This document shows positions 8,365-15,595 of a stretch of DNA of 64,000 nt, one piece after another; the stretch's first letter is position 1, and each line of letters opens with the position of its first letter. The position numbers were made by a program, and so were the translations under genes. The stretch comes from Aureimonas endophytica (lineage in GTDB: Bacteria > Pseudomonadota > Alphaproteobacteria > Rhizobiales > Rhizobiaceae), in the NCBI RefSeq assembly GCF_014642635.1, contig NZ_BMIQ01000002.1, forward strand, positions 682,001-746,000. The letters run 5' to 3'. The notes under the pieces are model-generated. The model was given only the letters and a program-made list of their open reading frames with translations. It was not told where the DNA came from and did not search any database.

Positions 8365-8633
8365 GGAACGGTGAGGCACTATCGTTCGCTTTCCTGGCAT
8401 CGCTCCTCGGCGGCTGCGCGGCCGGTCCCGCGACCGTCGTGCGCACCCCACTGGCCGAGAGGATCCCGGCTTCGCTGACCACCTGCGCCGCCCGTCCGGA
8501 GCCCGGCGCGGCGGATCGGCAGTCAGACGTCGCGGCGTTCGTCGTCGAGCTGGACGCCGCCGGCGAGGACTGCCGCGGGAAGGTCGACGCCATCAGGAAG
8601 ATCGTCGCCGAGGACACCGGGAGGACGGGATGA
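8361..8633 (+). CDS. Rz1-like outer-membrane lipoprotein (spanin candidate)
   Basis: This is a 90-residue protein with a signal peptide ending in a lipobox, 'LLGGC' at about residues 15-19, so it is probably lipidated and placed in the outer membrane. The mature part has a 'TTCAARPEP' stretch, then a helical region with a second conserved-looking 'GEDCRGKVDAI' motif. This layout recalls small Rz1-like lysis lipoproteins, which help to disrupt the outer membrane at the end of infection. It overlaps its neighbours by four bases on both sides, within the cassette behind the terminase. A holin and an endolysin are not recognised here. Confidence 0.6.
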   Translation: MRNGEALSFAFLASLLGGCAAGPATVVRTPLAERIPASLTTCAARPEPGAADRQSDVAAFVVELDAAGEDCRGKVDAIRKIVAEDTGRTG

Positions 8634-9079
8634 CGACCCCTACGCCTCCGCCGCCCGGTCCGCCGCCACCGCCCACACCGCCGCCCGGTTTCCTCGCCAG
8701 CCTGAAGGCGCGTGTGGACGCCATCGGCGGCATCGTGACCGTCCTCGGCGCCACCGGCACGATCGTCGTCGCCGGGGTCGGCACGACGCAGGGCTACGTC
8801 CAGAAGGCCTACGACTATTTCGTCACCGCCGAGAAGACGACGAGCCAGGTCTCGGCCCTGGACGAGCGCCTGAAACTCGTCGAGGCGGAGAAGACGGTCC
8901 TTCAGAAGGACCGAGCAGAGGTCGCCCGGATCGCCTCCGAGCTGAAGGCCACGGCCGACCGCCTGGCGCAGACCGGCGTCGACGTCACGACCATGCGCGA
9001 ACTCCTTCAGCGCCTCGAGGTGAAGCTCGCAACTCTCGACGGCGTCCTCGACGGCATGCGGGACAGGAGGCGGAAATGA
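8630..9079 (+). CDS. Pro-rich, single-span coiled-coil protein
   Basis: This is a 149-residue protein. Residues 3-19 are almost all Pro. Residues about 32-54 are a Gly/Val/Ile-rich hydrophobic span, probably a membrane segment. Residues about 70-145 form a long charged helix with heptad spacing, ending in a basic tail. This topology (cytoplasmic tip, membrane anchor, long periplasmic coiled coil) is what an inner-membrane spanin or a holin partner would need, and the gene overlaps the lipoprotein gene by four bases. No sequence family is recognised. The pairing as an i-spanin/o-spanin couple is inference. Confidence 0.6.
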   Translation: MTTPTPPPPGPPPPPTPPPGFLASLKARVDAIGGIVTVLGATGTIVVAGVGTTQGYVQKAYDYFVTAEKTTSQVSALDERLKLVEAEKTVLQKDRAEVARIASELKATADRLAQTGVDVTTMRELLQRLEVKLATLDGVLDGMRDRRRK

Positions 9080-9630
9080 CCCCCCTCATGAGGATCGCGC
9101 TCGGCGCGGCCGCGGCGATCGTCGGGGTCGGCGTCTGGCAGGCGTCCCGCGACCCGCAGGTCTACTCCGCGCCCTCGGACTACCGGGTCGAGCGCCGCAT
9201 CATCGACGGCAACGAACGCGTCGTCGTCTATGCCGCCGTCACGAAGCTGCTCGACTGCGACCTCGACCGAGGTGACGGGCCGTTGTGGATCGAGTTCGAG
9301 AACGAGGGCGAGGACGTGCCGCCGATCAGCGCCTTCTATCGGCCGGACGGCACGCAGTCGGGATCGAACGCGATCCGGGGCGGCCAGAGCATGGTGCTCG
9401 ACGGCTACTCCGCCACGATACCGAACCGGATGCGCGGCTTCGGCGGCACGTTCACCGTCATGATCCCGTGCCAGCTCTGGACGGACGGTCCCGGCGGCAC
9501 GCGGCAGTGGGGTCGGAACGTCTTGGCGACCTGGGGACCGATCGCGGTGCCGCCGCCCGGCATGTCCGTGACCAGCGTCGGCGCCAAGTTGACGTTCACG
9601 GCCCGGGCGGCGGCCGCGCTTCCGCAATAG
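9076..9630 (+). CDS. Unknown membrane-anchored or exported protein
   Basis: This is a 184-residue protein with an N-terminal hydrophobic helix (residues about 5-22, 'IALGAAAAIVGVGVW') that may be an uncleaved anchor or signal. The rest is polar and beta-rich, with two Cys (about 60 and 133) that could form a disulfide. Aromatic and Gly residues ('WIEFENEGEDVPPISAFYRPDG') suggest a small globular extracytoplasmic domain. It is the last gene of the overlapping cassette after the terminase. A degenerate copy of the downstream operator palindrome overlaps its stop codon. I do not recognise the family. Confidence 0.6.
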   Translation: MTPLMRIALGAAAAIVGVGVWQASRDPQVYSAPSDYRVERRIIDGNERVVVYAAVTKLLDCDLDRGDGPLWIEFENEGEDVPPISAFYRPDGTQSGSNAIRGGQSMVLDGYSATIPNRMRGFGGTFTVMIPCQLWTDGPGGTRQWGRNVLATWGPIAVPPPGMSVTSVGAKLTFTARAAAALPQ

Positions 9631-9778
9631 CGGCAACGCCCGCATCTTCCGCAACAACGGAAGGGTCCGTTTCCGTTGTTGCGGAAGGGCGCCGGTCCCG
9701 ACTTCCGCTTATCGGAAAAGCGTGCATTTCCGCATTTGCGGAAATAGTGCTTGATTTCCGTAAATGCGGAAATATGCT
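9620..9778 (+). promoter_or_regulatory. Cluster of TTCCG-N5/6-CGGAA operators and a promoter
   Basis: Five palindromes with arms TTCCG and CGGAA lie at 9647-9662, 9671-9686, 9703-9717, 9728-9743 and 9756-9771; a sixth, degenerate copy begins at 9620. Centres are about 24-32 bases apart. A promoter candidate has TTGATT at 9751-9756 and TATGCT at 9773-9778; the last palindrome exactly fills its 16-base spacer. A repressor bound there would block transcription of the HTH gene at 9801, which may be its own repressor. The palindromes are seen directly; the regulator is inferred. Confidence 0.75.
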
Positions 9779-9800
9779 GTCGGGACTGATGGAGGTCCCG

Positions 9801-10322
9801 ATGACGAATGCAGCAATCCTCGAGCAGATCGGCAACGCTCTCTACGGCGGGCGCTGGAAGTCCGACCTGGCCGGCGATCTAAGCCTGTCGGCGCGCATGC
9901 TGCGTCTCTATGCGTCCGGCTCGCATCCCGTGCCCGACGCCGTCGTCGATCGTGCGCGTGATCTCGCGAGAACACGGGCGGAGACGCTCCTCGCGCTCGC
10001 CGGCGACGCCGCACCGGTCGCCGCCTCGGCCGCAGTCGGTCGCCCGGCGGGCGTTCCGCTGGACGGCGATGCCTACCTCGCACTCGCGAAGCGGCTCGGC
10101 AGCCAACGTCCATCGGGCATGTCCGCGGGAGAGTGGGCGGCGCGGAACGCGTCGACGCATCATGTGCGAAGCCGCGATACCGGCTCCGATCTGCAGCTGA
10201 GGGGTGTCGGGACGTTCGATCTGCAGATCTGGGGCGATGTCGGCCGGATCGAGGCAATCAACCTCCGCGTCGAAGCGGATCGGCTCGCGCTCGCCGACTA
10301 CACGTTAATCGAACCGGCCTGA
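9801..10322 (+). CDS. HTH regulator-like protein, 173 aa
   Basis: ATG 9801 follows a GGAGGT ribosome-binding site by four bases. Residues about 5-60 ('LEQIGNALYGGRWKSDLAGDLSLSARMLRLYASG') match the pattern of a Cro/XRE-like HTH common in alphaproteobacteria, in which a Gly-x-x-Trp precedes the first HTH helix. Residues 60-95 are an Ala/Arg-rich helix and linker. The C-terminal part (about 110-173) is mixed and could be a dimerisation or ligand domain. It lies just behind six operator-like palindromes with a promoter buried among them, so autoregulation is likely. Cognate binding to these palindromes is not proven. Confidence 0.65.
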   Translation: MTNAAILEQIGNALYGGRWKSDLAGDLSLSARMLRLYASGSHPVPDAVVDRARDLARTRAETLLALAGDAAPVAASAAVGRPAGVPLDGDAYLALAKRLGSQRPSGMSAGEWAARNASTHHVRSRDTGSDLQLRGVGTFDLQIWGDVGRIEAINLRVEADRLALADYTLIEPA

Positions 10323-10412
10323 CGATACCCGCCGTTAACCGGCAATTTCGGGAACGCTGGACGCCGGCGCCGGTCCTGGCCTAGCCTTCCCTCAACGCCT
10401 CACGGCGCCTTT

Positions 10413-10431
10413 CGCCCCGTCGGGGCGGTTT
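10413..10431 (+). terminator. GC stem-loop terminator candidate
   Basis: CGCCCC pairs with GGGGCG around a three-base loop and is followed by GTTTCG. It lies between the rightward HTH gene ending at 10322 and the leftward XRE gene ending at 10552, where a shared terminator would be expected. The T-run is weak. The rest of 10323-10551 shows no gene. Confidence 0.45.
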
Positions 10432-10551
10432 CGCATGCCGACGGGCACGTCCCGTCATCGAGATCACCGTCGCCCCACGGGGCGGACCACCGGACCTCGC
10501 ACGAGGTCCTCCCTTCGTCCTCTGCGGGGACGGGGTCGGTCCGCCTGGGCG

Positions 10552-10776
10552 CTATTCCTCGTCGCTCTCCGCCAACCGGCTCAGCTCCTCGCGTTCGCGT
10601 TGCGGGAGCATTTCGTATGCCCGGATGACCGTCTTCACATACCTCGGCACCTCGCTGCCGAACTGCCCGCGCAGCTGACGGCTGACGGTGTTCGGCGCGA
10701 CGCCGAGCAGCGCCGCCAAACGCTTCTGCGTCAGGCCCGCACGCTTCGCTCTCTGCTGCCACGGTTCGTCGTCCAT
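10552..10776 (-). CDS. XRE-family repressor, 74 aa
   Basis: This is a small XRE/Cro-type DNA-binding protein. Residues about 13-35, 'LTQKRLAALLGVAPNTVSRQL', are a textbook HTH; the remaining helices give a normal small Cro-like length. ATG 10776 is chosen because an upstream in-frame GTG at 10827 lies inside an operator; no clear ribosome-binding site precedes either. It is transcribed away from the gene at 10950, and three ACGTCRCGT-type sites lie in the shared upstream region. It is therefore a good candidate for the element's Cro- or CI-like switch protein controlling both directions. Confidence 0.75.
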   Translation of the reverse strand: MDDEPWQQRAKRAGLTQKRLAALLGVAPNTVSRQLRGQFGSEVPRYVKTVIRAYEMLPQREREELSRLAESDEE

Positions 10777-10815
10777 GGCGACGAGGAGTATCCGGCCCGG
10801 CTCCGGAGCGCAAGA

Positions 10816-10887
10816 AATCAACGTCACGTATAAAAATCCTCTTGCATTCTAATCAACGTCGCGTAGATTTTAATATACGTCACGTCG
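10816..10887. promoter_or_regulatory. Divergent promoter region with three operator repeats
   Basis: Three related 16-mers occur: AATCAACGTCACGTAT at 10816-10831, AATCAACGTCGCGTAG at 10851-10866, and AATATACGTCACGTCG at 10872-10887. Their shared core ACGTCRCGT is a short palindrome (ACG-3-CGT). A rightward promoter candidate is TTGCAT (10842-10847) with TAGATT (10864-10869). A leftward one is TTGATT (10856-10851) with TTATAC (10833-10828). Both overlap operators. The stretch is much more AT-rich than its surroundings. A further core site lies upstream of the right arm at 33249-33257. Confidence 0.7.
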
Positions 10888-10949
10888 ATAGGCAAGGACG
10901 TTCACCGGCAAGGCCCCGAGGGGCGACGCCAACGAGAAGGAAGAGAATC

Positions 10950-11456
10950 ATGGCCCAGTTCACCACCCCCGTCGTCGCCCGCGCCTGGAACGCCGAGAAG
11001 GACGCCGCCGCTGCTGAGACCCCGATCGAGGTCGGCCTCGGATACTGGAGCGGCATCGACGTCGACGGCGGTCTCCGCGTCCTCGAGCTCGACGCCGGCG
11101 CCGGCCGTCCGCTGGAGTTCGAGACCCACAAGCGCGGCAACAACTGGACCGCCGTGCTGACGGGCAAGAACGCCGCAAACATGAGCCGCGAGTTCCGCCG
11201 CTATCAGAACCGTCACTTCGATTACTCGTCGTTGTCCGTCGGCGACGCGCTCGAGGTCGGCGCCGACTACGTCACGTCGGGCGGCAACAGGAAGCCGTGC
11301 CGCTACTACGTGCTCGCGGTCCACATCGACGACGACCGCTTCGGCTTCGTCCTGTTCGACACCGCCGCGCAGGTCATGAAGGCCGCCCGGACCTACCGAC
11401 AGAACGTCATGATCGAGCACGGCGAGGATCCCCGCGTCGCGGCCAAGGCCGCCTGA
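10950..11456 (+). CDS. Unknown element protein, 168 aa
   Basis: I do not recognise this protein. ATG 10950 follows a GAAGGAAGAG ribosome-binding region. It is soluble, with mixed alpha/beta character. Residues 28-50 contain 'GLGYWSGIDVDGG'; the middle has 'REFRRYQNRHFDYSSLSVGDALEVGADY', and the C-terminal third is helical and basic. It is the first gene of a rightward four-gene operon (10950-12936) behind the operator region shared with the XRE repressor. It is thus expressed when the element's switch is thrown. Early functions such as replication or host take-over are possible. Confidence 0.6.
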   Translation: MAQFTTPVVARAWNAEKDAAAAETPIEVGLGYWSGIDVDGGLRVLELDAGAGRPLEFETHKRGNNWTAVLTGKNAANMSREFRRYQNRHFDYSSLSVGDALEVGADYVTSGGNRKPCRYYVLAVHIDDDRFGFVLFDTAAQVMKAARTYRQNVMIEHGEDPRVAAKAA

Positions 11457-11507
11457 CCCCGCCTGGGAGGGGCCATGGTCCCTCCCGCCGTCCTTCCGGA
11501 GATCGTC

Positions 11508-12371
11508 ATGTCCAAGATCACGCTGACCCAGACCGAGAACGGCCACGCTCTGTCGTTCCGCTTCAATCCCGTCCTGAATTCGCTCGTGAAGAAGACCTTC
11601 CCGGGCGCCGCCTTCTCCGCCGCCGACAGGGGCTGGAGGATCCCGCACGCGGACCCCCGCACGCTCGCCGTCTTCGTCGATTTCGCCGAGGAGACGCTCG
11701 CCAAGGAGGACGCCGAGCTCGACGCCCAGCGTGCCGCCGTCGAGGCCTGGCGCGAAGGCGAGCGCATCGCGAAGGAGCGCCGCGACGCGGAGTTCGAGGC
11801 CGGCCAGAAGGCTTTCTTCGAAGCCGCCCAGGAGCGCGACCGCCTGCGCGGCGCCGGCAGCTTCCTGACGCTCGACGCCTCGATCCGGAAGGGCGACGTC
11901 ATCCAGCGCGACGGGCGCGACGTCCTCGTCCTCGACGCCTGGAAGTCCCCGTACATCTCCGGTCCGGAAGCCGTTCGCCGCGGCACGCCCGAGTTCGCAC
12001 GCACCAGCCCGTTCTTCGTGAAGTTCGAGACCGCGACGGCCGAGAACCTCGCGGAGCGCGATGCCGAGCGCGAGTTCGCCCGCGTTGCCGCCCGCCGGCT
12101 CGAGATCCTGCAAGAGGCCTCGCAGTCGGACGACATTCCCGTCGTCGAGGGTGTCATCGGCGGCCGCGTCATCGAGCCGGCAGGACGCGGCTGGAGGTCG
12201 TCGATCTTCCGCCTCGACGACGCCTGGCTCTGGCACGTCCTCGACCACGGCTGGACGGCCGACGACGGCGACGCGGCGTTCCGCCCGACCTTCAACTACG
12301 GCCACTCCACCGCCCGCCGCATCCCGGCGACGGACGAGATCCGCGCCCTGTTCGCCGAGGTGGCGGCATGA
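11508..12371 (+). CDS. Unknown protein with HARP-like N-terminus
   Basis: This is a 287-residue protein. ATG 11508 has CCGGAG seven bases upstream. Residues about 8-50 ('ALSFRFNPVLNSLVKKTFPGAAFSAADRGWRIP') loosely resemble the HARP domain found in annealing helicases, where an F/Y-x-P strand, a helix and a 'W-x-I/V-P' strand recur. Residues about 60-115 are a charged coiled coil. The C-terminal half contains Trp-rich segments ('RGWRSSIFRLDDAWLWHVLDHGW') of unknown role. Its stop overlaps the next start by four bases. The HARP resemblance is by eye and could be fortuitous. A DNA-associated role would fit an early operon. Confidence 0.55.
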   Translation: MSKITLTQTENGHALSFRFNPVLNSLVKKTFPGAAFSAADRGWRIPHADPRTLAVFVDFAEETLAKEDAELDAQRAAVEAWREGERIAKERRDAEFEAGQKAFFEAAQERDRLRGAGSFLTLDASIRKGDVIQRDGRDVLVLDAWKSPYISGPEAVRRGTPEFARTSPFFVKFETATAENLAERDAEREFARVAARRLEILQEASQSDDIPVVEGVIGGRVIEPAGRGWRSSIFRLDDAWLWHVLDHGWTADDGDAAFRPTFNYGHSTARRIPATDEIRALFAEVAA

Positions 12372-12757
12372 CCCGCATCGATCTCGCCCGCGTCCTCACG
12401 ATCCTCCTCGCCGCAGAGCCAATCGTCTGGCGCCGCCGCGTCGTCCAGGGCGACGTCGCCGAGCTGTCCGATTGGATCGCCCGCAAGGGCCGCGTTCCCG
12501 CGTTCCGGTGGAACGGCGACAAGACCGAGAACGCCCTGTCCATGCGCCTCCACGCCTACGCCGTCCGCCTCGCGAACGAGGACGGGATCCCGTCGCCGGA
12601 AAATCCCATGATCGCCGCCCGGTCCGAGTGCTCGACGCCGCGCCACCTCCGCCCGTCGCCGACCCGCATCGTCGAGCGCCGCCGCACGGACGAGGCGCGG
12701 CGGCGCATCGCGGCGGAGGACGCCGATCAGTCTTTCTGGCCGGAGGGCTCCGCATGA
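12368..12757 (+). CDS. Unknown small element protein, 129 aa
   Basis: I do not recognise this protein. It begins at ATG 12368 in an ATGA overlap with the preceding stop and ends in an ATGA overlap with the next start, so it is translated as part of a coupled set. It is basic, with helical segments around residues 5-70 and a long charged C-terminal tail ('IVERRRTDEARRRIAAEDADQ'). There is no signal peptide or membrane segment. Confidence 0.55.
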   Translation: MTRIDLARVLTILLAAEPIVWRRRVVQGDVAELSDWIARKGRVPAFRWNGDKTENALSMRLHAYAVRLANEDGIPSPENPMIAARSECSTPRHLRPSPTRIVERRRTDEARRRIAAEDADQSFWPEGSA

Positions 12758-12936
12758 GACGGACGCTGACGAAGCTCGACCGCCACGTCGTCAAACTGGA
12801 AGCCCGCGTCCGGGATCTGGAGCGCGAGAACGAATGGCTCCGGGCGATGTCCTCGTCCGGCTTCGCCCGCGGGTTGATCAAGCCCGCACCGAGCATCGAA
12901 TGGACGCCCGCCGCCGAAGAGGAGGACCTGCTGTAG
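12754..12936 (+). CDS. Small coiled-coil protein, 60 aa
   Basis: This is a 60-residue protein with a clear Leu-heptad helix over residues about 7-32 ('LDRHVVKLEARVRDLERENEWL'), followed by an acidic tail. It starts in an ATGA overlap with the preceding gene. It is the last element gene before the IS91-type insertion, which begins about 20 bases after its stop, so a longer operon may have been cut off here. Its function is unknown; it may be a dimerising partner of its neighbours. Confidence 0.55.
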   Translation: MRRTLTKLDRHVVKLEARVRDLERENEWLRAMSSSGFARGLIKPAPSIEWTPAAEEEDLL

Positions 12937-13085
12937 GGCTGACACGGGTGGTTGAACGAACCCGCTTCCGCGGGATGGGCGGCGGCTTCGTCGTTTGGGG
13001 AATGATGCGAGCGCGTTGCGCTGATTGAGCGACGCCCGGTTGCGGGCGGACGATCCCGGCTCCTTCACCCGGACGGAGCCTTTCC

Positions 13086-13997
13086 ATGACGACCTCCCTC
13101 GTTCCCGCCGCCACCTCGATAAGTCCGTTGCGGCAGCGCCTGATCGCCGACATGACGATGCGGCGCTTCTCGGCCGAGACGCAGCGCAACTACCTGCGCG
13201 ACGTCGGACGTCTCGCCTCGTTTCTCGGGCGCTCACCCGACACGGCCAGCGCCGAGGATCTGCGCCGCTTCCAGATCGCCCTTCAGGAGGCTGGGCTCGG
13301 CGTGCCGACGATGAACGCCATCGTCTCGGCGCTGCGCTTCTTCTTCGTCCACACGATCGACCGACCCGACCTCGCCCGCAAGCTGGTGCGGCTGCGCTAT
13401 CCCCGCAGCTTGCCCGATGTCCTGAGCCCCGACGAGATGCGTCGCCTGCTCGGCGCCACCGTCTGCCTGAAGCATCTGGCGGCCCTTTCGGTTGCTTACG
13501 GCGCAGGGCTGCGCGTCGCCGAGGTCGCGAGCCTCAAGGTCGGCGACATCGACTCCACCCGCATGTTGCTGCGCGTCGAGCGCGGCAAGGGCGGGCGCGA
13601 CCGCAACGCCATGCTGTCCGCCGACCTCCTCGCTCTTCTGCGCGAATGGTGGATCGAGGGCCATCGGCAGGGCATCCTGCATCGCGAGGGCTGGCTGTTC
13701 CCCGGCCAGAGCTGGGATCGGCCCATCTCCACCCGCCAGCTTCACCGCATCGTCGTCGAGGCGGCGCGGGCGGCCGCCATCCCCAAGCGGGTCGGTCCGC
13801 ACACGCTGCGCCATTCCTTCGCCACGCACCTCCTGGAAGACGGCGTCGACATCCGCGTCATCCAGGTTCTGCTCGGCCACGCCAAGCTCGACACCACCGC
13901 GCTCTACGCCAAGGTCGCCGTGCGCACGGTGCGGGCCGTGGTCAGCCCGCTCGACCGGCTCGCCCTGGTTCCCCGCGAGGAGGCCTCGCCCGGCTGA
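13086..13997 (+). CDS. Tyrosine recombinase (XerC/D-like) of the IS91-type element
   Basis: This is a 303-residue site-specific recombinase. The N-terminal SAM-like DNA-binding domain spans about residues 12-100. The catalytic domain shows the Arg in 'GAGLRVAEVASL' (about 147), the Lys in 'RGKGGRDR' (about 172), 'HTLRHSFATH' (about 240-249), 'LLGHAKLDTTALYAKV' (about 262-277) with the His and the nucleophilic Tyr. All expected residues are present, so it should be active. It lies five bases before the HUH transposase, and the two genes are found together in part of the IS91 family. Its role there, perhaps resolving transposition intermediates, is not settled. Confidence 0.9.
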   Translation: MTTSLVPAATSISPLRQRLIADMTMRRFSAETQRNYLRDVGRLASFLGRSPDTASAEDLRRFQIALQEAGLGVPTMNAIVSALRFFFVHTIDRPDLARKLVRLRYPRSLPDVLSPDEMRRLLGATVCLKHLAALSVAYGAGLRVAEVASLKVGDIDSTRMLLRVERGKGGRDRNAMLSADLLALLREWWIEGHRQGILHREGWLFPGQSWDRPISTRQLHRIVVEAARAAAIPKRVGPHTLRHSFATHLLEDGVDIRVIQVLLGHAKLDTTALYAKVAVRTVRAVVSPLDRLALVPREEASPG

Positions 13998-14001
13998 GCC
14001 G

Positions 14002-15201
14002 ATGGGCGCCTCGATCGAGGTCGCCGACATCCTGCGTGTTGCCGGGCCCGCGTTCCGGGCGAGCCGTGCCGGGCACGTGAGCCTTTCCGAGCTGAAAGTC
14101 ATGTCGGCGATCGAGCACTGCCGCACCGCCGCTCTCGGCGGCCATGTCGAGGGCTGCGACGATTGCGGCCATCTGCGGATCGCCTACAACTCCTGCTGCA
14201 ACCGGCACTGTCCGCGGTGCCAGGGCGCGGCGGCGCGCGATTGGCTGGCCGAGCGACAGGCCGACCTCCTGCCGGTCGGCTACTTCCACGTCGTCTTCAC
14301 GCTGCCCGCCGAGATCGGCGCGATCGCCTTCCAGAACAAGCGGGCCGTCTACGACCTCCTGTTCCGTGCCTCCACGCAGACGATGACGACGATCGCCGCC
14401 GATCCGAAGCATCTGGGTGCCCGCATCGGCCTCACGGCCGTCCTCCACACCTGGGGCTCGGCCATGACCCATCACCCGCACATCCACATGATCGTGCCCG
14501 GCGGCGGCCTCTCGCCGGACGGAACGCGCTGGATCACCTCGCGTCCCGCCTTCCTCCTGCCCGTGCGGGTGCTCGGCGCCCTGTTCCGACGCCTCTTCCT
14601 CGAAGGCCTCGCCGCCCTCTACCGTGCCAACCAACTTGCCTTCCATGGCACAATGGCGAACCTCGCCGATCCACGCGCCTTCGCCCGCCATCTCGCCCCA
14701 GTGCGCCGCAAACGCTGGGTCGTCTACGCCAAGCCGCCCTTCGCCGGGCCAGAGGCCGTTCTGGCCTACCTCTCGCGCTACACCCACCGCGTCGCCATCT
14801 CGTCGCGGCGCATCACCGCCTTCGACGGCTGCACCGTCACCTTCCGCGTCAAGGACTACCGTCAAGACGGCGCCGCCCGCCACCGCACTCTGACGGTGGA
14901 GGCGGGAGAGTTCATCCGCCGCTTCCTGCTCCACGTTCTGCCTCGCGGCTTCCACCGCATCCGGCACTACGGGTTCCTCACCGGGCCGAACCGCAAGGCC
15001 GGCCTTGATCGCATCCGCGAGCTTCTCGGCGCCCCGCCCGTGCCCGAACCTGCCACCACCGAGGTGCCGGACCCGCCCGACATCCGCCCGACTTGCCCGT
15101 GCTGCGGCGGAGAGATGCGCATCGTCGGCATCCTCCTGCGCTGGCATCAGCCGCGAGGGCCGCCGCCACGCTCGCCACCGAACCGGGAGCGATCACCATG
15201 A
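14002..15201 (+). CDS. IS91-family HUH (Y1) transposase
   Basis: This is a 399-residue rolling-circle transposase. The N-terminal zinc-binding region has Cys pairs at 'CDDCGHLR' and 'CCNRHCPRCQ' (about 50-75). The metal-binding HUH motif is 'HPHIHMIVPGGG' (about 157-168). The likely nucleophilic Tyr lies in 'YLSRYTHRVAISSRRI' (about 255-270). A C-terminal 'CPCCGG' follows near residue 365. The length is normal. The start at ATG 14002 lies five bases after the recombinase stop; longer upstream frames overlap that gene and are rejected. It would nick single strands at the element's ends. Confidence 0.92.
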   Translation: MGASIEVADILRVAGPAFRASRAGHVSLSELKVMSAIEHCRTAALGGHVEGCDDCGHLRIAYNSCCNRHCPRCQGAAARDWLAERQADLLPVGYFHVVFTLPAEIGAIAFQNKRAVYDLLFRASTQTMTTIAADPKHLGARIGLTAVLHTWGSAMTHHPHIHMIVPGGGLSPDGTRWITSRPAFLLPVRVLGALFRRLFLEGLAALYRANQLAFHGTMANLADPRAFARHLAPVRRKRWVVYAKPPFAGPEAVLAYLSRYTHRVAISSRRITAFDGCTVTFRVKDYRQDGAARHRTLTVEAGEFIRRFLLHVLPRGFHRIRHYGFLTGPNRKAGLDRIRELLGAPPVPEPATTEVPDPPDIRPTCPCCGGEMRIVGILLRWHQPRGPPPRSPPNRERSP

Positions 15202-15595
15202 CCCGGCATGGCACGGCACCGCCATCCGCCCGAGACCATGTGCTCCGGGGCGCGGTCCCGTGCGGCCCTATGAAGGGAAAAGCCGTCGGTAGACGGTCTC
15301 GGATCGGTTCCTCGCCCGCCTCGACGACGTCGCTAACGCCAAAACGGGCGGCGTGCCATCGGCATGCTGTACCGTCTGGCGGTCGCGGCCCTTTGCCCCT
15401 GCACCGCCGTCAGAAGAAAACCCCATAGCTCACTGACCGGCATCCCGCGGGTTCATTCTTCCGCGACTTTCGTACGCCTCGGGGCGCCCGAAACTCTTCA
15501 GGATAGCTGTCAGTCCGCTCTGGAGACGCAGGTACGGACAGCCGACATTGTCGGTCTTACTGAAGCTGTACTCAGTGAGCTCCGGCAGCGCATTG

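Larger units (their letters stand above)
12958..15454 (+). mobile_element. IS91-family-like element with tyrosine recombinase
   Basis: Two adjacent rightward genes, a tyrosine recombinase and an HUH transposase of the IS91 family, form a known kind of composite. Left and right boundaries are suggested by related end sequences: GAACCCGCTTCCGCGGGATG at 12958-12977, and GAACCCGCGGGATG read on the other strand at 15454-15441. GAAC at the ends would fit IS91 target preference. The 15202-15454 tail holds no gene. The boundaries are tentative, because many IS91 elements lack inverted repeats. Confidence 0.65.

Noticed and set aside
11269-11277. ACGTCACGT as a further XRE operator
   Set aside because: It is inside a coding region, with flanks unlike the three operator repeats; chance is likely.
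13492-14001. N-terminal extension of the IS91 transposase
   Set aside because: It overlaps the tyrosine recombinase gene; the real start at 14002 gives a normal family length.
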